Shown: positions 7,341 to 16,745, counted from the stretch's first letter. The stretch is 64,000 bases of DNA from Candidatus Tiamatella sp. (GCA_015522645.1 WALV01000065.1:1-64000), one strand, 5' to 3'. A program made the numbers and translations. The notes: generated by a model from the letters alone, not told the origin.

Positions 7341-10300
7341 GTGAATAAATTATCAATAGTCCTAGCTGTTGTTCTCATTGGAATAGTAGCACTCGGCACA
7401 ATACCTCCGATGCTATCAACAGCTTCATCCAATCAACTAGAATTCAAGCAGTATAACTGGCTCTCCAAGGTGGATAAAAGACTGTTAGACCCCTCGATAT
7501 ACACCTCGGAAAACCATTTACCGTATATTTCCGGGAAAGCAGCTTCAACTATCGAAGACTTCAAGAGCAGTATGAGTAAACAACTCCTCAATCCCACTGA
7601 AGGAAAAGCTAGAGCCCTAATCCTATACAAGGGAGGGATAAAAACCCTGGAATTCATAAAGAAAAACGCGCTAGTCTACAATGGGTTCACCGATAAAAAC
7701 GGTGGGATACTATCGGCATGGGTAACCATGAGCCAAGTGAAGAAGCTGGCGAGCAACCCAGGAGTCATATCAGTATCACTGCAGAACAACATAAAGATCG
7801 GTACACCAAGAGCCCCTGACTCGCCGGCCAGTATCCCAGTAGCAATAAAGTCATCCGCAGAAGCCTCCAGCGGGTCATACAACCTTGAAATGGCCCCAGA
7901 AATCACTGGAGCCACATATGCATGGAGTCACGGATACAACGGAACAGGCGTGAAAGTAGGAGTAGTCGACACTGGAGTAGATTTCGGCGAGTCGGATCTA
8001 GGGCTACAGGCAATAGCCAGAGACGACAATGGCTTACCCCTCTTATTCGATGCCGATGAGATGGGTTTAGCATTAACCGTTAACCCAACAAACGTTACTG
8101 GAAACACTATCACAGTATTACCATTCGCTAACGGTAAATATGGTGACTACGTATTGTACTACGACGCCGGTGACGGTGGATTATGGCTGACTAATTCATC
8201 CATAGTCTTCGTGTACAACATGAACACTGGAAACTACACGTACGAGGCAATGCCCGTTGTCTACAGGAATTTCACACTGCCTCCCGGTGTAAATACTACA
8301 ACACCAGTCAATTTCGGGTTGATCTCTGAGAATATATATGTAGGCAACCTGTTCGTGTGGCTACTAGCACCAGCTATAACTGTAGACTATAATGGAGACG
8401 GAACATACGATGCTGTCTACATAGACCTATCATCAATATATTATATGCTACTAGATTCACTACACAATCTCGGAGTAATCAGCGAGCAACCAAACGAAAG
8501 CCTCCTTGACTACAGCTTCTCAGACGAACCAGCAATCTCATACGGCCATGAAATTGCTGCCAGAGACTTCACTGGAGACGGGGTAAACGACCTTAGCTTT
8601 GGTGCACTAGCTGGAGCCTTCAATGACGCAAACGGTATATTCGGGGTCAATGCAACCCTCGGCTGGTATAATGATTACGAACGCAACGGCTGGATAATCC
8701 CTGGGTTCGATTATAAGCATGGCCAATGGTTTGACTTGGTATTCGACTTCTATGGGCATGGAACAGAGTGCGCACATGTAATAGCAAGCCGTGGAAAAGT
8801 CGCGAGGCCCACATCCGGCCCATTCGGTAGTACAACAAAAGTCAACTATGTTGGAATAGCGCCGGGAGCCAAGCTTGGAGCCGCTCCAGCTTTATGGATC
8901 GGAAATGTATTAACCGCAGAGCTCTGGCTGTCTGGATGGGATCTTGTTAGTCCAACCAACTTTACATGGGTATACACTGGTGCACACAAAGTAGACGTGA
9001 TCAGTAACAGTTGGGGTATGAGTTACCTGCTACTCAACGGCTTCGCATCTGACGCTGATGTCATGAGCCTATTCGAGGACTTCATAACGTTGACCACGGG
9101 AACCGTGATAGTCCACGCTGCAGGCAACGGAGGGCCTGGATTCGGTAGCATGACTATTCCGGGGGCAGCTACTAACGTTATAACGGTAGGAGCCTCGACG
9201 CTCTTCCACTATAGGCCCATATATAACTACCTGCCAGGGGGATACTACCAGGTTGTCAGCTGGAGTGATAGGGGACCCACACAGTACGGGTATCCTAAAC
9301 CTGACGTGGTTAACATAGGAAGCTTCGAGTACAGTGTTGCCAGGGTTATCGATGGACTGGGAGACGGTACTATGAACCTGGACTTGTTCGGTGGGACAAG
9401 TGAAGCGACACCTATGACTGCGGGGGCTGTGGCGATCATAATTCAGGCCCTCAGAGACAACGGTTTATGGAACTTTACCAGTCCAGCAGAGCAGTCCTCA
9501 TTCATTAAAGCCTTGCTGAAGAGTACAGCAACAGACCTAGGCTACGATCCATTCACACAGGGATCGGGTCACGTTAACATTAAATCCGCTATCCAATATA
9601 TAGAGGAAGGCAAAGGCATACTGGCGTATTCGAGTGACTCCACCCGCAATATGGCTATGCTGCTCGAGACCACTATGAGCACACTAATTGGATGGAGTCC
9701 TAGTGGAGTGGGTAAACTATTATCAGGTTCCTATGATACTGCATTATACTTTGGCGTGATGATTCCAGGGTCCACGAAGACAATGTCACTGAATCTGGTT
9801 AAGTCGAATGCAACAAGCAAAGTCTCAGTTAAAGCAGTTCACATCAAGCAGAAACTAGCTCTATCACTGTGGAGGCTAGTAGACACCGGGTTATCAACTC
9901 TATACGTTCCTGGAAAAGGGTTCGTCCCCTTCGGGAAGCCGTATGCATGGATCTCCGGGAAGGATCTCTATCTCAATCTAACAGCGATTCCACCAGGATC
10001 AAGGCTCCTATTGGCGATAAACCCAACTATCGCTAAGTTCTTAAAGGCGGATCTAGCTGAAATCAAGATATCCTATCCATACAATGTGATGGATCCCTAT
10101 GGAAGACAAGGCAATTACACGCCGATGGTTTACATGGGTGCCGAGATGAGTTATTGGATAGACTTTACCGGGGATCATAAGGTTGAAACGAACGAGACAG
10201 GGAGAATACAGTACGATATAAGGGAAGGGAACACGTATCAAATACAAATAGGGGATCTACAAAAGGCCTACAAGCTAACAGAGGACAACATGCTAAGCTT

Positions 10301-11477
10301 CCTGCAGAACTACTTCGGCATCAATGTGAACCCTGCAAACACTACTATGGCCCCCATAATAGACTTCAGAATATTCAGCAACAACTACTATGGAACCAAT
10401 ACTACTCCAACTAAAGTAACGGGAACAATGGAATTATACGATAGATACGACTGGAACTGGATAAGTGTTCCATCAACAATCGGGGGATCAGAGATTAATG
10501 TGACAGCGAGCATTCCAGCTAACGCTAATCCCGGAGTATATGAAGGGTACCTAGAGATAACAAGCGACTCTGGAACCACGCTGGTTCCTATTACAATATC
10601 AGTACCTGCAGTAATAGATTCAGCCGTCACACAATCATTCATAAGTCCACAAGCCTCATCGGAGTTCTACAATAACAACGAGTATACAAACGCGTTAGAC
10701 CAGAGCTGGAGGCCAGAGGTAGGAGACTGGAGAACATTCCCAGTACTAGTTAACAATACAGATAATAAGATCGGAGCCCTCGAAGTGTCAGTCACGTGGA
10801 GTAATCCGGAAACCAGTTTCGACGTCGGCATAATAGGACCAGGATTCAATGATTTAGCAGCCTGGTTCTATGGAGGTACACCGGCATGGGTCGATGGCTC
10901 GGTACTAGCATTGAAAGACTCAATAGGACTAATAAACGGGTTACCATACGCGTATTTCGACTGGCCAACAACCACTAGGGCAAGCGTTGTCGCATATGTA
11001 CCATCCGGCTTATTCAGTAATTACGACGGCTACCTGCTATACTGGGTCATAGTACATCAGGTATTTTCTGCGACAGGCACGGATAGACCTGTAGTTACAG
11101 TAAAAGGATACAAACAGTATACTAACAACTTCATCTCACTGGCAAATGGGTCGAAAGCATCGGTGACAACATACTTTGAATCCACTGGTCTCGGAGCAGT
11201 ATTCGTACCGAATAACTCTGTTACAATAATACCCCTAGGATCAACAACAGGCTATCTAAACGTTACACCAGTATTGACCAAGCAGTTAACCCACGTGTCA
11301 TCAATTAAAACAGCTATAGAAGCATCACCAGATGCTCATGGAGTGTTCCTAGTAATGATACCGGTTGTCGGGGCAAACCCAGGTATAATATGGGGTAACG
11401 AGAAGCAGGGTCAGAGCTATGTATTCCTATATGAACCTTCAGTAATGTATATAACGCTAATAGTGAACGTAAGCTAA
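7341..11477 (+). CDS. Large secreted subtilisin-like serine protease
   Basis: A 1378-residue S8 peptidase. The GTG at 7341 is preferred because GGTGAT lies five bases upstream and the protein then opens with a clean signal peptide (NKLSIVLAVVLIGIVALG). A propeptide of about 160 residues follows. The catalytic residues are Asp210 (VVDTGVD), His473 (YGHGTECAH), Asn596 (HAAGNGG) and Ser687 (GGTSEATP). About 260 residues separate Asp from His, far more than in minimal subtilisins, and this insert holds calcium-type loops DYNGDGTYD (349-357) and DFTGDGVND (409-417). The 650-residue C-terminal part is beta-rich with many N-x-S/T sites and has no obvious membrane anchor. Pyrolysin- or STABLE-like surface proteolysis is the likely role. 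Confidence 0.88.
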   Translation: MNKLSIVLAVVLIGIVALGTIPPMLSTASSNQLEFKQYNWLSKVDKRLLDPSIYTSENHLPYISGKAASTIEDFKSSMSKQLLNPTEGKARALILYKGGIKTLEFIKKNALVYNGFTDKNGGILSAWVTMSQVKKLASNPGVISVSLQNNIKIGTPRAPDSPASIPVAIKSSAEASSGSYNLEMAPEITGATYAWSHGYNGTGVKVGVVDTGVDFGESDLGLQAIARDDNGLPLLFDADEMGLALTVNPTNVTGNTITVLPFANGKYGDYVLYYDAGDGGLWLTNSSIVFVYNMNTGNYTYEAMPVVYRNFTLPPGVNTTTPVNFGLISENIYVGNLFVWLLAPAITVDYNGDGTYDAVYIDLSSIYYMLLDSLHNLGVISEQPNESLLDYSFSDEPAISYGHEIAARDFTGDGVNDLSFGALAGAFNDANGIFGVNATLGWYNDYERNGWIIPGFDYKHGQWFDLVFDFYGHGTECAHVIASRGKVARPTSGPFGSTTKVNYVGIAPGAKLGAAPALWIGNVLTAELWLSGWDLVSPTNFTWVYTGAHKVDVISNSWGMSYLLLNGFASDADVMSLFEDFITLTTGTVIVHAAGNGGPGFGSMTIPGAATNVITVGASTLFHYRPIYNYLPGGYYQVVSWSDRGPTQYGYPKPDVVNIGSFEYSVARVIDGLGDGTMNLDLFGGTSEATPMTAGAVAIIIQALRDNGLWNFTSPAEQSSFIKALLKSTATDLGYDPFTQGSGHVNIKSAIQYIEEGKGILAYSSDSTRNMAMLLETTMSTLIGWSPSGVGKLLSGSYDTALYFGVMIPGSTKTMSLNLVKSNATSKVSVKAVHIKQKLALSLWRLVDTGLSTLYVPGKGFVPFGKPYAWISGKDLYLNLTAIPPGSRLLLAINPTIAKFLKADLAEIKISYPYNVMDPYGRQGNYTPMVYMGAEMSYWIDFTGDHKVETNETGRIQYDIREGNTYQIQIGDLQKAYKLTEDNMLSFLQNYFGINVNPANTTMAPIIDFRIFSNNYYGTNTTPTKVTGTMELYDRYDWNWISVPSTIGGSEINVTASIPANANPGVYEGYLEITSDSGTTLVPITISVPAVIDSAVTQSFISPQASSEFYNNNEYTNALDQSWRPEVGDWRTFPVLVNNTDNKIGALEVSVTWSNPETSFDVGIIGPGFNDLAAWFYGGTPAWVDGSVLALKDSIGLINGLPYAYFDWPTTTRASVVAYVPSGLFSNYDGYLLYWVIVHQVFSATGTDRPVVTVKGYKQYTNNFISLANGSKASVTTYFESTGLGAVFVPNNSVTIIPLGSTTGYLNVTPVLTKQLTHVSSIKTAIEASPDAHGVFLVMIPVVGANPGIIWGNEKQGQSYVFLYEPSVMYITLIVNVS

Positions 11478-11487
11478 ATCACCCTCC

Positions 11488-11493
11488 TTTTTT
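11488..11493 (+). terminator. T-run terminator after the subtilase gene
   Basis: A pyrimidine-rich stretch with six consecutive T starts about 11 bases after the TAA stop of the protease gene. T-tracts of this kind are the usual archaeal termination signal. A new TATA-like element (CTATAAAA, about 11518) for the next gene follows at once. Confidence 0.5.
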
Positions 11494-11561
11494 AATCCCT
11501 CCGGTCAACATATTATCTATAAAACCCGGAAAGCCTAGTTATTCATTTAACGGTGATATTC

Positions 11562-12050
11562 ATGGCACAGATCAAGGTAATAGACTTAGAAGTCCCAGAG
11601 GGAACTAATATAATAGTTGGCAGGACCCACTTCATTAAAAGCGTTGAAGATATCTACGAGGCTTTAATAACCTCCTGCCCCTCTATAAGATTCGGTATAG
11701 GCTTCTGCGAGGCTAGCCAAGATAGGCTTGTCCGCTATGAGGGTAATGACACGGAGCTGGAGAAGCTTGCATCTGAAGCTTGTTTGAAGGCTGGAGTAGG
11801 CCATATGTTCGTCATATACATAAATGAGGCGTGGCCTATTAACATCTTAAACAGGCTTAAACAAGTTATGGAGATAGTGTCCATAGACGCTGCGACAGCT
11901 AACCCTGTTCAACTCGTCATAGCGGAAACCGGGCAGGGAAGGGCCCTTCTAGGCGTGGTTGACGGCTTCACGCCAACCGGTATTGAGGGACACGAAGATA
12001 GGAAGAAGAGAATAGAGTTCCTCAGGAAAATAGGCTATAAACTAGGGTGA
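11562..12050 (+). CDS. Adenosine-specific kinase
   Basis: A 162-residue protein of the Ado-specific kinase family (PF04008), found mainly in thermophilic archaea and thought to phosphorylate adenosine to AMP for purine salvage. The conserved run includes FGIGFCEASQDRLVRYEGND, GVGHMFVIYI, and the C-terminal GIEGHEDRKKRIEFLRKIGYK. I place the start at ATG 11562, preceded by GGTGAT; an in-frame GTG nine bases upstream overlaps that site and is less likely. A TATA-like element upstream suggests an independent transcript. Confidence 0.85.
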   Translation: MAQIKVIDLEVPEGTNIIVGRTHFIKSVEDIYEALITSCPSIRFGIGFCEASQDRLVRYEGNDTELEKLASEACLKAGVGHMFVIYINEAWPINILNRLKQVMEIVSIDAATANPVQLVIAETGQGRALLGVVDGFTPTGIEGHEDRKKRIEFLRKIGYKLG

Positions 12051-12100
12051 ACAGACTAAGTATTATACTATACGAGTCTATGAGGAGAGCCGCTCTACCG

Positions 12101-12115
12101 AGCCTACGATAGGCT
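12101..12115. terminator. Hairpin between convergent genes
   Basis: AGCCTACGATAGGCT forms a six-base stem with a CGA loop. It ends at the stop codon of the convergent DUF998 gene and lies about 50 bases after the adenosine kinase stop. It could serve as a transcript end or stabiliser for either gene; no strong T-run follows on the plus strand. Confidence 0.35.
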
Positions 12116-12728
12116 ATGAGGACGGTCTTGAGTACTGAGTTTCTTTTCCAAGGATAAATGGAGTAGCAACCACCCCGAAATCTATAATCAAGATGCCATA
12201 AGTCTCCAGTATGGCAGTACTAGGCCATCCAACCGTAGCTTCTACTAGAATCGCTATAGGAAAAGCTAGTACGGAAATAATTAGAAGAATCTTCCCTAGC
12301 AGTAGCCTCCTATAATTCGCCGAGAGGAGGATAATAGCTATATCTGACTGGATGAAGAACCATGTCGAAACAAAGGTATGAGGCCTAGTTCCGGAATGGA
12401 ACACTCCGATCAAGCTGAGGAATACACCAGCCAAAGCTAGGTATGCTCCCCCTATAACCCCCACTTTACCCGGGATCCTCCGGGTTAAAAGAACACTATA
12501 AGCTAAAAGTAAGATGCCAACAGTAACCAGCCCATAGTTATAGATCCAGGCGTCACTAGCATCTGGACCGCCGAGATCGCTGTAAGCGTCTCTGAAAACA
12601 TTGAACCACGGGTTCTTGTACCATGAGGCAAAAATGAAGATCCAAGCTAGTATAGGAGAGGATAATCCCAGCACATATATGGCTTTATCTGCAAGTGATC
12701 CTTCACGATTATCAGAGAGGTCCTCCAT
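12114..12728 (-). CDS. DUF998 family membrane protein
   Basis: A 204-residue integral membrane protein with about six transmembrane helices. The first loop carries FRDAYSDLGGP, the conserved SDLG motif of the DUF998 (COG3371) family, and IGVFHSGTRPHTFVS contains the family's conserved His-rich loop. No biochemical function is established for the family. The gene is transcribed convergently with the adenosine kinase gene and away from the glycan cluster, so neighbours give no clue. The ATG start at 12728 is well placed. Confidence 0.7.
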   Translation of the reverse strand: MEDLSDNREGSLADKAIYVLGLSSPILAWIFIFASWYKNPWFNVFRDAYSDLGGPDASDAWIYNYGLVTVGILLLAYSVLLTRRIPGKVGVIGGAYLALAGVFLSLIGVFHSGTRPHTFVSTWFFIQSDIAIILLSANYRRLLLGKILLIISVLAFPIAILVEATVGWPSTAILETYGILIIDFGVVATPFILGKETQYSRPSS

Positions 12729-12861
12729 TCTTCATCCCTAACTAGGTCGGTCTACCTCGATCTCTTCATCTATTGTATGCTATAGCTATGTTGGAGAACT
12801 GTTTTATATTTAACAATAGTAAGCTTCAAATCTGAGGGTGAACTAGGGTAATAAGGATAGA

Positions 12862-13794
12862 GTGGTGCAGGTATTGCTTGAAGTGTTGACTGGGGTATAT
12901 AGGGATTTTACGGGGTTTATCAGCGGGGTGGGAATGAAGTATTATTCGATCGCTATAGTAATCTATGTTACAAGTACGTTTGCGTGGGCTTTCCGATGGT
13001 GGTTCATATTAAAAAGGTTGGGAAATTATTCTTCCTTTAAAGACGTTTATGTAGCCATTATGGGAGGTATACTGGTTAATAATATATCACCCAGCCTAAG
13101 AATGGGAGGTGAGGGTTTCAGAGCTGCATGGCTATGGATTAAGCATAAAACCCCTTTCGATAGGTCTATCTTGGCTATCCTATATGAGAGATTAACGGAA
13201 ATACCAGGGGTTGCTGTTGTAATTGGAATAGCTATAGCGGGAGGCGTCCTTGGAAATTTTAGCGGGAGCATAACCGAGGGCTTAGGTTTCGGGTTAATCG
13301 GCCTAGGCTTCTTTGATGGTACTAGGGGGTTAATACGTGATGTGAAGAAAAGGCTAAAAACGGATTCTAAAATGCTAGTTAGAGATAAAACCCTAACAAT
13401 ATCTGCATCCACGATATCAATTTTAATCTGGTTGCAAGATATTTTCAGGTTCTATTTCATCGGACTAGCCGTTGGCATACATCTCAAGCTACCAGAGGCA
13501 GCATTACTAAGCATAGGATACTTGATATTCGGCATGGCTCCAACCCCAGCTGGACTAGGGTTCGTCGAGGGAGGACTAACGTCTATCCTAGTAGGCCTAG
13601 GTTATTCTATCGATAAGGCGGGTCTACTGGTTCTGGGGGAGCGGCTAATTTCAAGCGTTATTGCCAGTGTGTTAGGCTTAGTTTTAGTGTCAATTAGCGG
13701 GGGAATTCACGCGTTTAAACTGGCTTTGAAGATATCTGGGAAAGCAGAGGAGAGTGAGGAGTATGGAGACTCTGAGAGTAGTTTTGGCGTCTGA
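12862..13794 (+). CDS. Flippase-like (LPG synthase TM/UPF0104) membrane protein
   Basis: A 310-residue polytopic protein of the UPF0104 / lysylphosphatidylglycerol-synthase transmembrane family. Marks are the N-terminal AFRWWFILKRLG segment, the NNISPSLRMGGEGFRAAWLW loop (about residues 73-92) and the C-terminal GMAPTPAGLGFVEGG turn. Such proteins are often encoded with glycosyltransferases and are thought to move or shield lipid-linked precursors. The GTG start at 12862 follows a TATA-like box near 12810. Its end overlaps the GT4 gene by 32 bases, which points to one operon for surface glycan synthesis. Confidence 0.78.
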   Translation: MVQVLLEVLTGVYRDFTGFISGVGMKYYSIAIVIYVTSTFAWAFRWWFILKRLGNYSSFKDVYVAIMGGILVNNISPSLRMGGEGFRAAWLWIKHKTPFDRSILAILYERLTEIPGVAVVIGIAIAGGVLGNFSGSITEGLGFGLIGLGFFDGTRGLIRDVKKRLKTDSKMLVRDKTLTISASTISILIWLQDIFRFYFIGLAVGIHLKLPEAALLSIGYLIFGMAPTPAGLGFVEGGLTSILVGLGYSIDKAGLLVLGERLISSVIASVLGLVLVSISGGIHAFKLALKISGKAEESEEYGDSESSFGV

Positions 13795-15025
13795 CTGGTA
13801 TTTGCCTAGGAAAGGAGGGGTGGAGACAGCTATCTATAATTTAGCTAAGTCTCTATCCGAGATAGGCCATGAGCCTATTGTTCTAACTCATCAAAACAAG
13901 GACTTGCCTGATCCTCCACTTTTAGACTATAATGATGGGTTTCCTGTCGTTCGACTGAAAGTCCCTTTAGACGGAGACGACTATACAACCAGTTACAAGG
14001 CAGCAGTATTGCTGTTTGACTTCATCAAACATAACGGTCCACATATAATTCACGGTCACAGCCTGGTCTCGCCTTTTGCCATATTAGCTATACACGGAGG
14101 GAAAGGTATTTTAGGCATACCTACTGTTCTGACTCACCACAGTTTAATAGCTAGGGAATTGAATTATAGAAGGAAAAGAATGGCTAAGTACGCTGTAAAG
14201 AGAGCCGACATACTGACCGCTGTGTCTTCTATAGTTAAACGGGATCTCGAGGAAATCACTAATGAAAAATACAAGGTCTACTTGACTCCTAATTGTGTCC
14301 GTCTGGAGGAATGGGGAAGAACTGATAGAATGTACGATGGAGACCCGGTTATCTCATTTATTTCTAGGCTGACTGAGAGAAAGAACCCGCTACTGGTAAT
14401 TGAAGCTTTCAAGAGTATACTAAAGCAAGCTCCACAAGCTAGGTTATACATAGCTGGATGGGGCCCTCTTGAGCAAAAGGTTCTCGAAGAGATAAGAAAA
14501 AAGGAGTTAAAAGGCAAAGCCATATTTTTAGGCTCACTGGAAAAACCCCAAGTCAGGGCGCTCCTGGCATCTAGTGATCTATTTCTCATGCCAGGAAGAA
14601 GAGAGGCTTTCTCTATAGCGACACTGGAAGCTCTAGCATTAGGAGTACCTGTGGTTGGATTCGGGAATACCGGTTTAGAAGACATAGTTACCCACGGTGA
14701 AAACGGGTATCTAGCATATAATATCGATGAATTCATTAGGTACTCTGTAGCAATTGTTTCAGACTACCAGTTAAGAAAGGCAATGTCGGCAAAGGCTAGG
14801 GTTTCAGCGGAAAAATTCGATTGCAGAAAAGTGGTCTTAGAATATATTGACGTGTATCGTCGTGCCATGGAAATGTGTAGCAATGAAAGAAGGCTACTCG
14901 TCTATAAACTCTACAGGATAGTAAGAGGGAACCCTGTTAGGCGAGGTGAATGGTGTTACGGAAAGCGGCTTGAATATTATAAAGTGCCGCCTAAAAGGAG
15001 TGGTGTTCCTCACATTCGACATTGA
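13763..15025 (+). CDS. GT4-family glycosyltransferase
   Basis: A 420-residue GT-B fold glycosyltransferase that would transfer a nucleotide-activated sugar to a lipid-linked or protein-linked acceptor. The N-terminal domain begins VVLASDWYLPRKGGVETA with the glycine-rich acceptor loop. The donor domain contains FISRLTERKNPLLVIEAF and the EX7E motif in REAFSIATLEALALGVPVVG. The ATG at 13763 follows GTGAGGAG; a GTG nine bases upstream overlaps that site. Its C terminus overlaps the polysaccharide deacetylase gene by up to 80 bases. The exact donor and acceptor are unknown. Confidence 0.88.
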   Translation: METLRVVLASDWYLPRKGGVETAIYNLAKSLSEIGHEPIVLTHQNKDLPDPPLLDYNDGFPVVRLKVPLDGDDYTTSYKAAVLLFDFIKHNGPHIIHGHSLVSPFAILAIHGGKGILGIPTVLTHHSLIARELNYRRKRMAKYAVKRADILTAVSSIVKRDLEEITNEKYKVYLTPNCVRLEEWGRTDRMYDGDPVISFISRLTERKNPLLVIEAFKSILKQAPQARLYIAGWGPLEQKVLEEIRKKELKGKAIFLGSLEKPQVRALLASSDLFLMPGRREAFSIATLEALALGVPVVGFGNTGLEDIVTHGENGYLAYNIDEFIRYSVAIVSDYQLRKAMSAKARVSAEKFDCRKVVLEYIDVYRRAMEMCSNERRLLVYKLYRIVRGNPVRRGEWCYGKRLEYYKVPPKRSGVPHIRH

Positions 15026-15722
15026 ACCGGATGCCCCCCCATACCAGTCTGACTCAACCCGTGGGTTAGAGGAGGGTTTACCTTGGATACTTGAAATGTT
15101 AAACAAGAGAAGAGTTAAGGCTACATTCTTTATTGTAGGCGAACTAGCTGATAGGTACCCTTCTATAATTGAGGCTATAGTTGGTGGAGGCCATGAAATA
15201 GGGAGTCATGGGTATTCCCATAGAAGAATGGATAAACTACCCCCTGAAGAGGCTCTCAGGGAAATACGGAGGAGCATTGATTCGCTATCTGTGTTCCAAC
15301 AGGTTTCCAGTTTTAGAGCCCCTAATCTTCAACCGCCTAAAATTAATGTTGACGACTATTTATCGCTGGGTATAAAAGTGGATTCAAGCGTAGCTTTCTA
15401 CAAGAACAGATTCTATGATACTCCTATCATGAAGAATGGGCTCCTTGTCCTCCCGGCTACAATTACGAGTAGCACAATCAGATTACCAAAGAAAATAGCT
15501 GTTAGACTTACACTTAACCCGAAAAGGGAGTTCCACGTTTTATTCTATCATCCCTGGGAGTTTACTCGTATAAGAAGAAAACCAATTTATAGGCCTGATA
15601 TTTGGCTGAGAACAGGATTCTATGCCCAGCGCTCACTGGAGTCTATACTTGACGAAGCGGGAAAGAGAGGATACAAGTTTCTTAAAGTAAGCGAGGCTGT
15701 GGATAGAGTGGTATGCAAGTGA
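14946..15722 (+). CDS. Polysaccharide deacetylase family protein
   Basis: A NodB-homology (CE4) protein of up to 258 residues. The metal site is TFDIEPD plus SHGYSHRRMD, and the SFRAPN motif supplies the conserved Arg. The TFD-x-E form resembles the sub-group often found in exopolysaccharide or glycolipid clusters. It completes a three-gene run with the flippase-like and GT4 genes. Two starts are possible: GTG at 14946 (80-base overlap with the GT4 gene) or GTG at 15000, which sits just behind AAAAGGAG and directly before the first strand. I list the longer form. The deacetylated substrate is unknown. Confidence 0.82.
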   Translation: MNGVTESGLNIIKCRLKGVVFLTFDIEPDAPPYQSDSTRGLEEGLPWILEMLNKRRVKATFFIVGELADRYPSIIEAIVGGGHEIGSHGYSHRRMDKLPPEEALREIRRSIDSLSVFQQVSSFRAPNLQPPKINVDDYLSLGIKVDSSVAFYKNRFYDTPIMKNGLLVLPATITSSTIRLPKKIAVRLTLNPKREFHVLFYHPWEFTRIRRKPIYRPDIWLRTGFYAQRSLESILDEAGKRGYKFLKVSEAVDRVVCK

Positions 15723-15761
15723 TACATAGGGATACATAGGAGCATGGATTTCATAGAGGGA

Positions 15762-15869
15762 TGGTAGCCGGGCGGGGATTCGAACCCCGGTCACGGGGGA
15801 TCTCCCCATCCCCCGGTGCGGGCGAGTTGGGCCAGAGCCCCGCATCCTTGGCCGCTAGACGACCCGGCT
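15762..15869 (-). tRNA. tRNA-Gln(CTG) with a 32-nt intron
   Basis: On the minus strand the acceptor stem is AGCCGGG/CCCGGCT, the T arm is CGGGG-TTCGAAT-CCCCG, and the anticodon stem CGGGG/CCCCG is interrupted by an intron at 15800-15831 after position 37. The precursor folds into a regular bulge-helix-bulge. CTCT pairs with GGAG, flanked by three-base bulges GGC and ATC, each cut after its second base, and CCA pairs with TGG inside the intron. The spliced loop CTCTGGC gives anticodon CTG. A1 and the AGCCGGGTCGTCTAG start are typical of archaeal tRNA-Gln. CCA is encoded (15762-15764). Confidence 0.93.
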
Positions 15870-15944
15870 CTCCAATTAACCGTATTGTTGAATACATCTG
15901 GGACTTAAAATTTTCTATACTTTCTGGGAAATAGGAAACGGTTT

Positions 15945-16745
15945 TTAGAACTTCAAAGGTGCGGTAATATATCTTACCCTTGAGTCGTCTGCAGTCTTGA
16001 ATACGAGTTCCAGTGGTCTCTCATGGGAGAACTTTAGATCTACCGAGTCGGCTATACGGGTAAGTGTCAGAATAGTCTTTATGAAACCAATATCGTATTT
16101 AGCGTTCGAGTCTTCCTTGACTTCGAGGGATATCACAGCTGCAGATTCTAAGGTGAGCACTGATTCCATTTTACCCATCGTAGGATCCTCTGTAAAAGCT
16201 CTTATAGCTAGCCGCGGTTCCCCATCAGTGATACGTGCATCCAACTCCATTATGCTGGAGAATGCTTCAACGTCCTTGAGTATCTTCTTTAACGGGTCGG
16301 ATATCACGGTGGCTTCAACGTTATGTTCAAATCGGGGTTCCCTTATTTCAGGTTCGGCGACTTCTATGTTTGGGAAAGCGTATCTCTTAGCTACTACACT
16401 TTCAATATCTATCAATACTCTATCATATGTTGCAGTGATTTGGAGAGGATCGCCCCTCATCCCTCTTTTTAATATGTTTGCAAGCCTGGTTGCATTGAAA
16501 CCAATTCTCGCCTCTTCCTCTGAAACATTGTATTCTAGGAAGGTAGTGCTCGGAATGTATAGGTCTATATAACTTGTTTGAGCTGCATCGAACCCTCTGA
16601 TTTTCACTCCTTCTTTTGTGAAATGCATGTTTGCTTCATCTAGAATTTTACTTAGAGCATCTATTATTTGCTGGAAGGTCCTTGTATCCGGGTATTTCAC
16701 GTCTACTATGACATCGCCCTTTAGTCTTTCTCTTAGGAGGCTCAA
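15945..16745 (-). CDS. pcn: DNA sliding clamp (PCNA)
   Basis: A 266-residue proliferating cell nuclear antigen homologue, the ring-shaped processivity clamp for DNA polymerase, ligase and FEN1. The two-domain clamp fold is seen in GFDAAQTSYIDLYIPS near residue 52, the interdomain region around residues 125-140, and the C-terminal ITAPLKF tail that contacts PIP-box partners. Crenarchaea usually encode several PCNA paralogues that form heterotrimers; which subunit this is cannot be told here. The TTG start at 16745 lies behind AGGTGAACTGGTG. It diverges from the thiamine transporter operon. Confidence 0.93.
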   Translation of the reverse strand: MSLLRERLKGDVIVDVKYPDTRTFQQIIDALSKILDEANMHFTKEGVKIRGFDAAQTSYIDLYIPSTTFLEYNVSEEEARIGFNATRLANILKRGMRGDPLQITATYDRVLIDIESVVAKRYAFPNIEVAEPEIREPRFEHNVEATVISDPLKKILKDVEAFSSIMELDARITDGEPRLAIRAFTEDPTMGKMESVLTLESAAVISLEVKEDSNAKYDIGFIKTILTLTRIADSVDLKFSHERPLELVFKTADDSRVRYITAPLKF

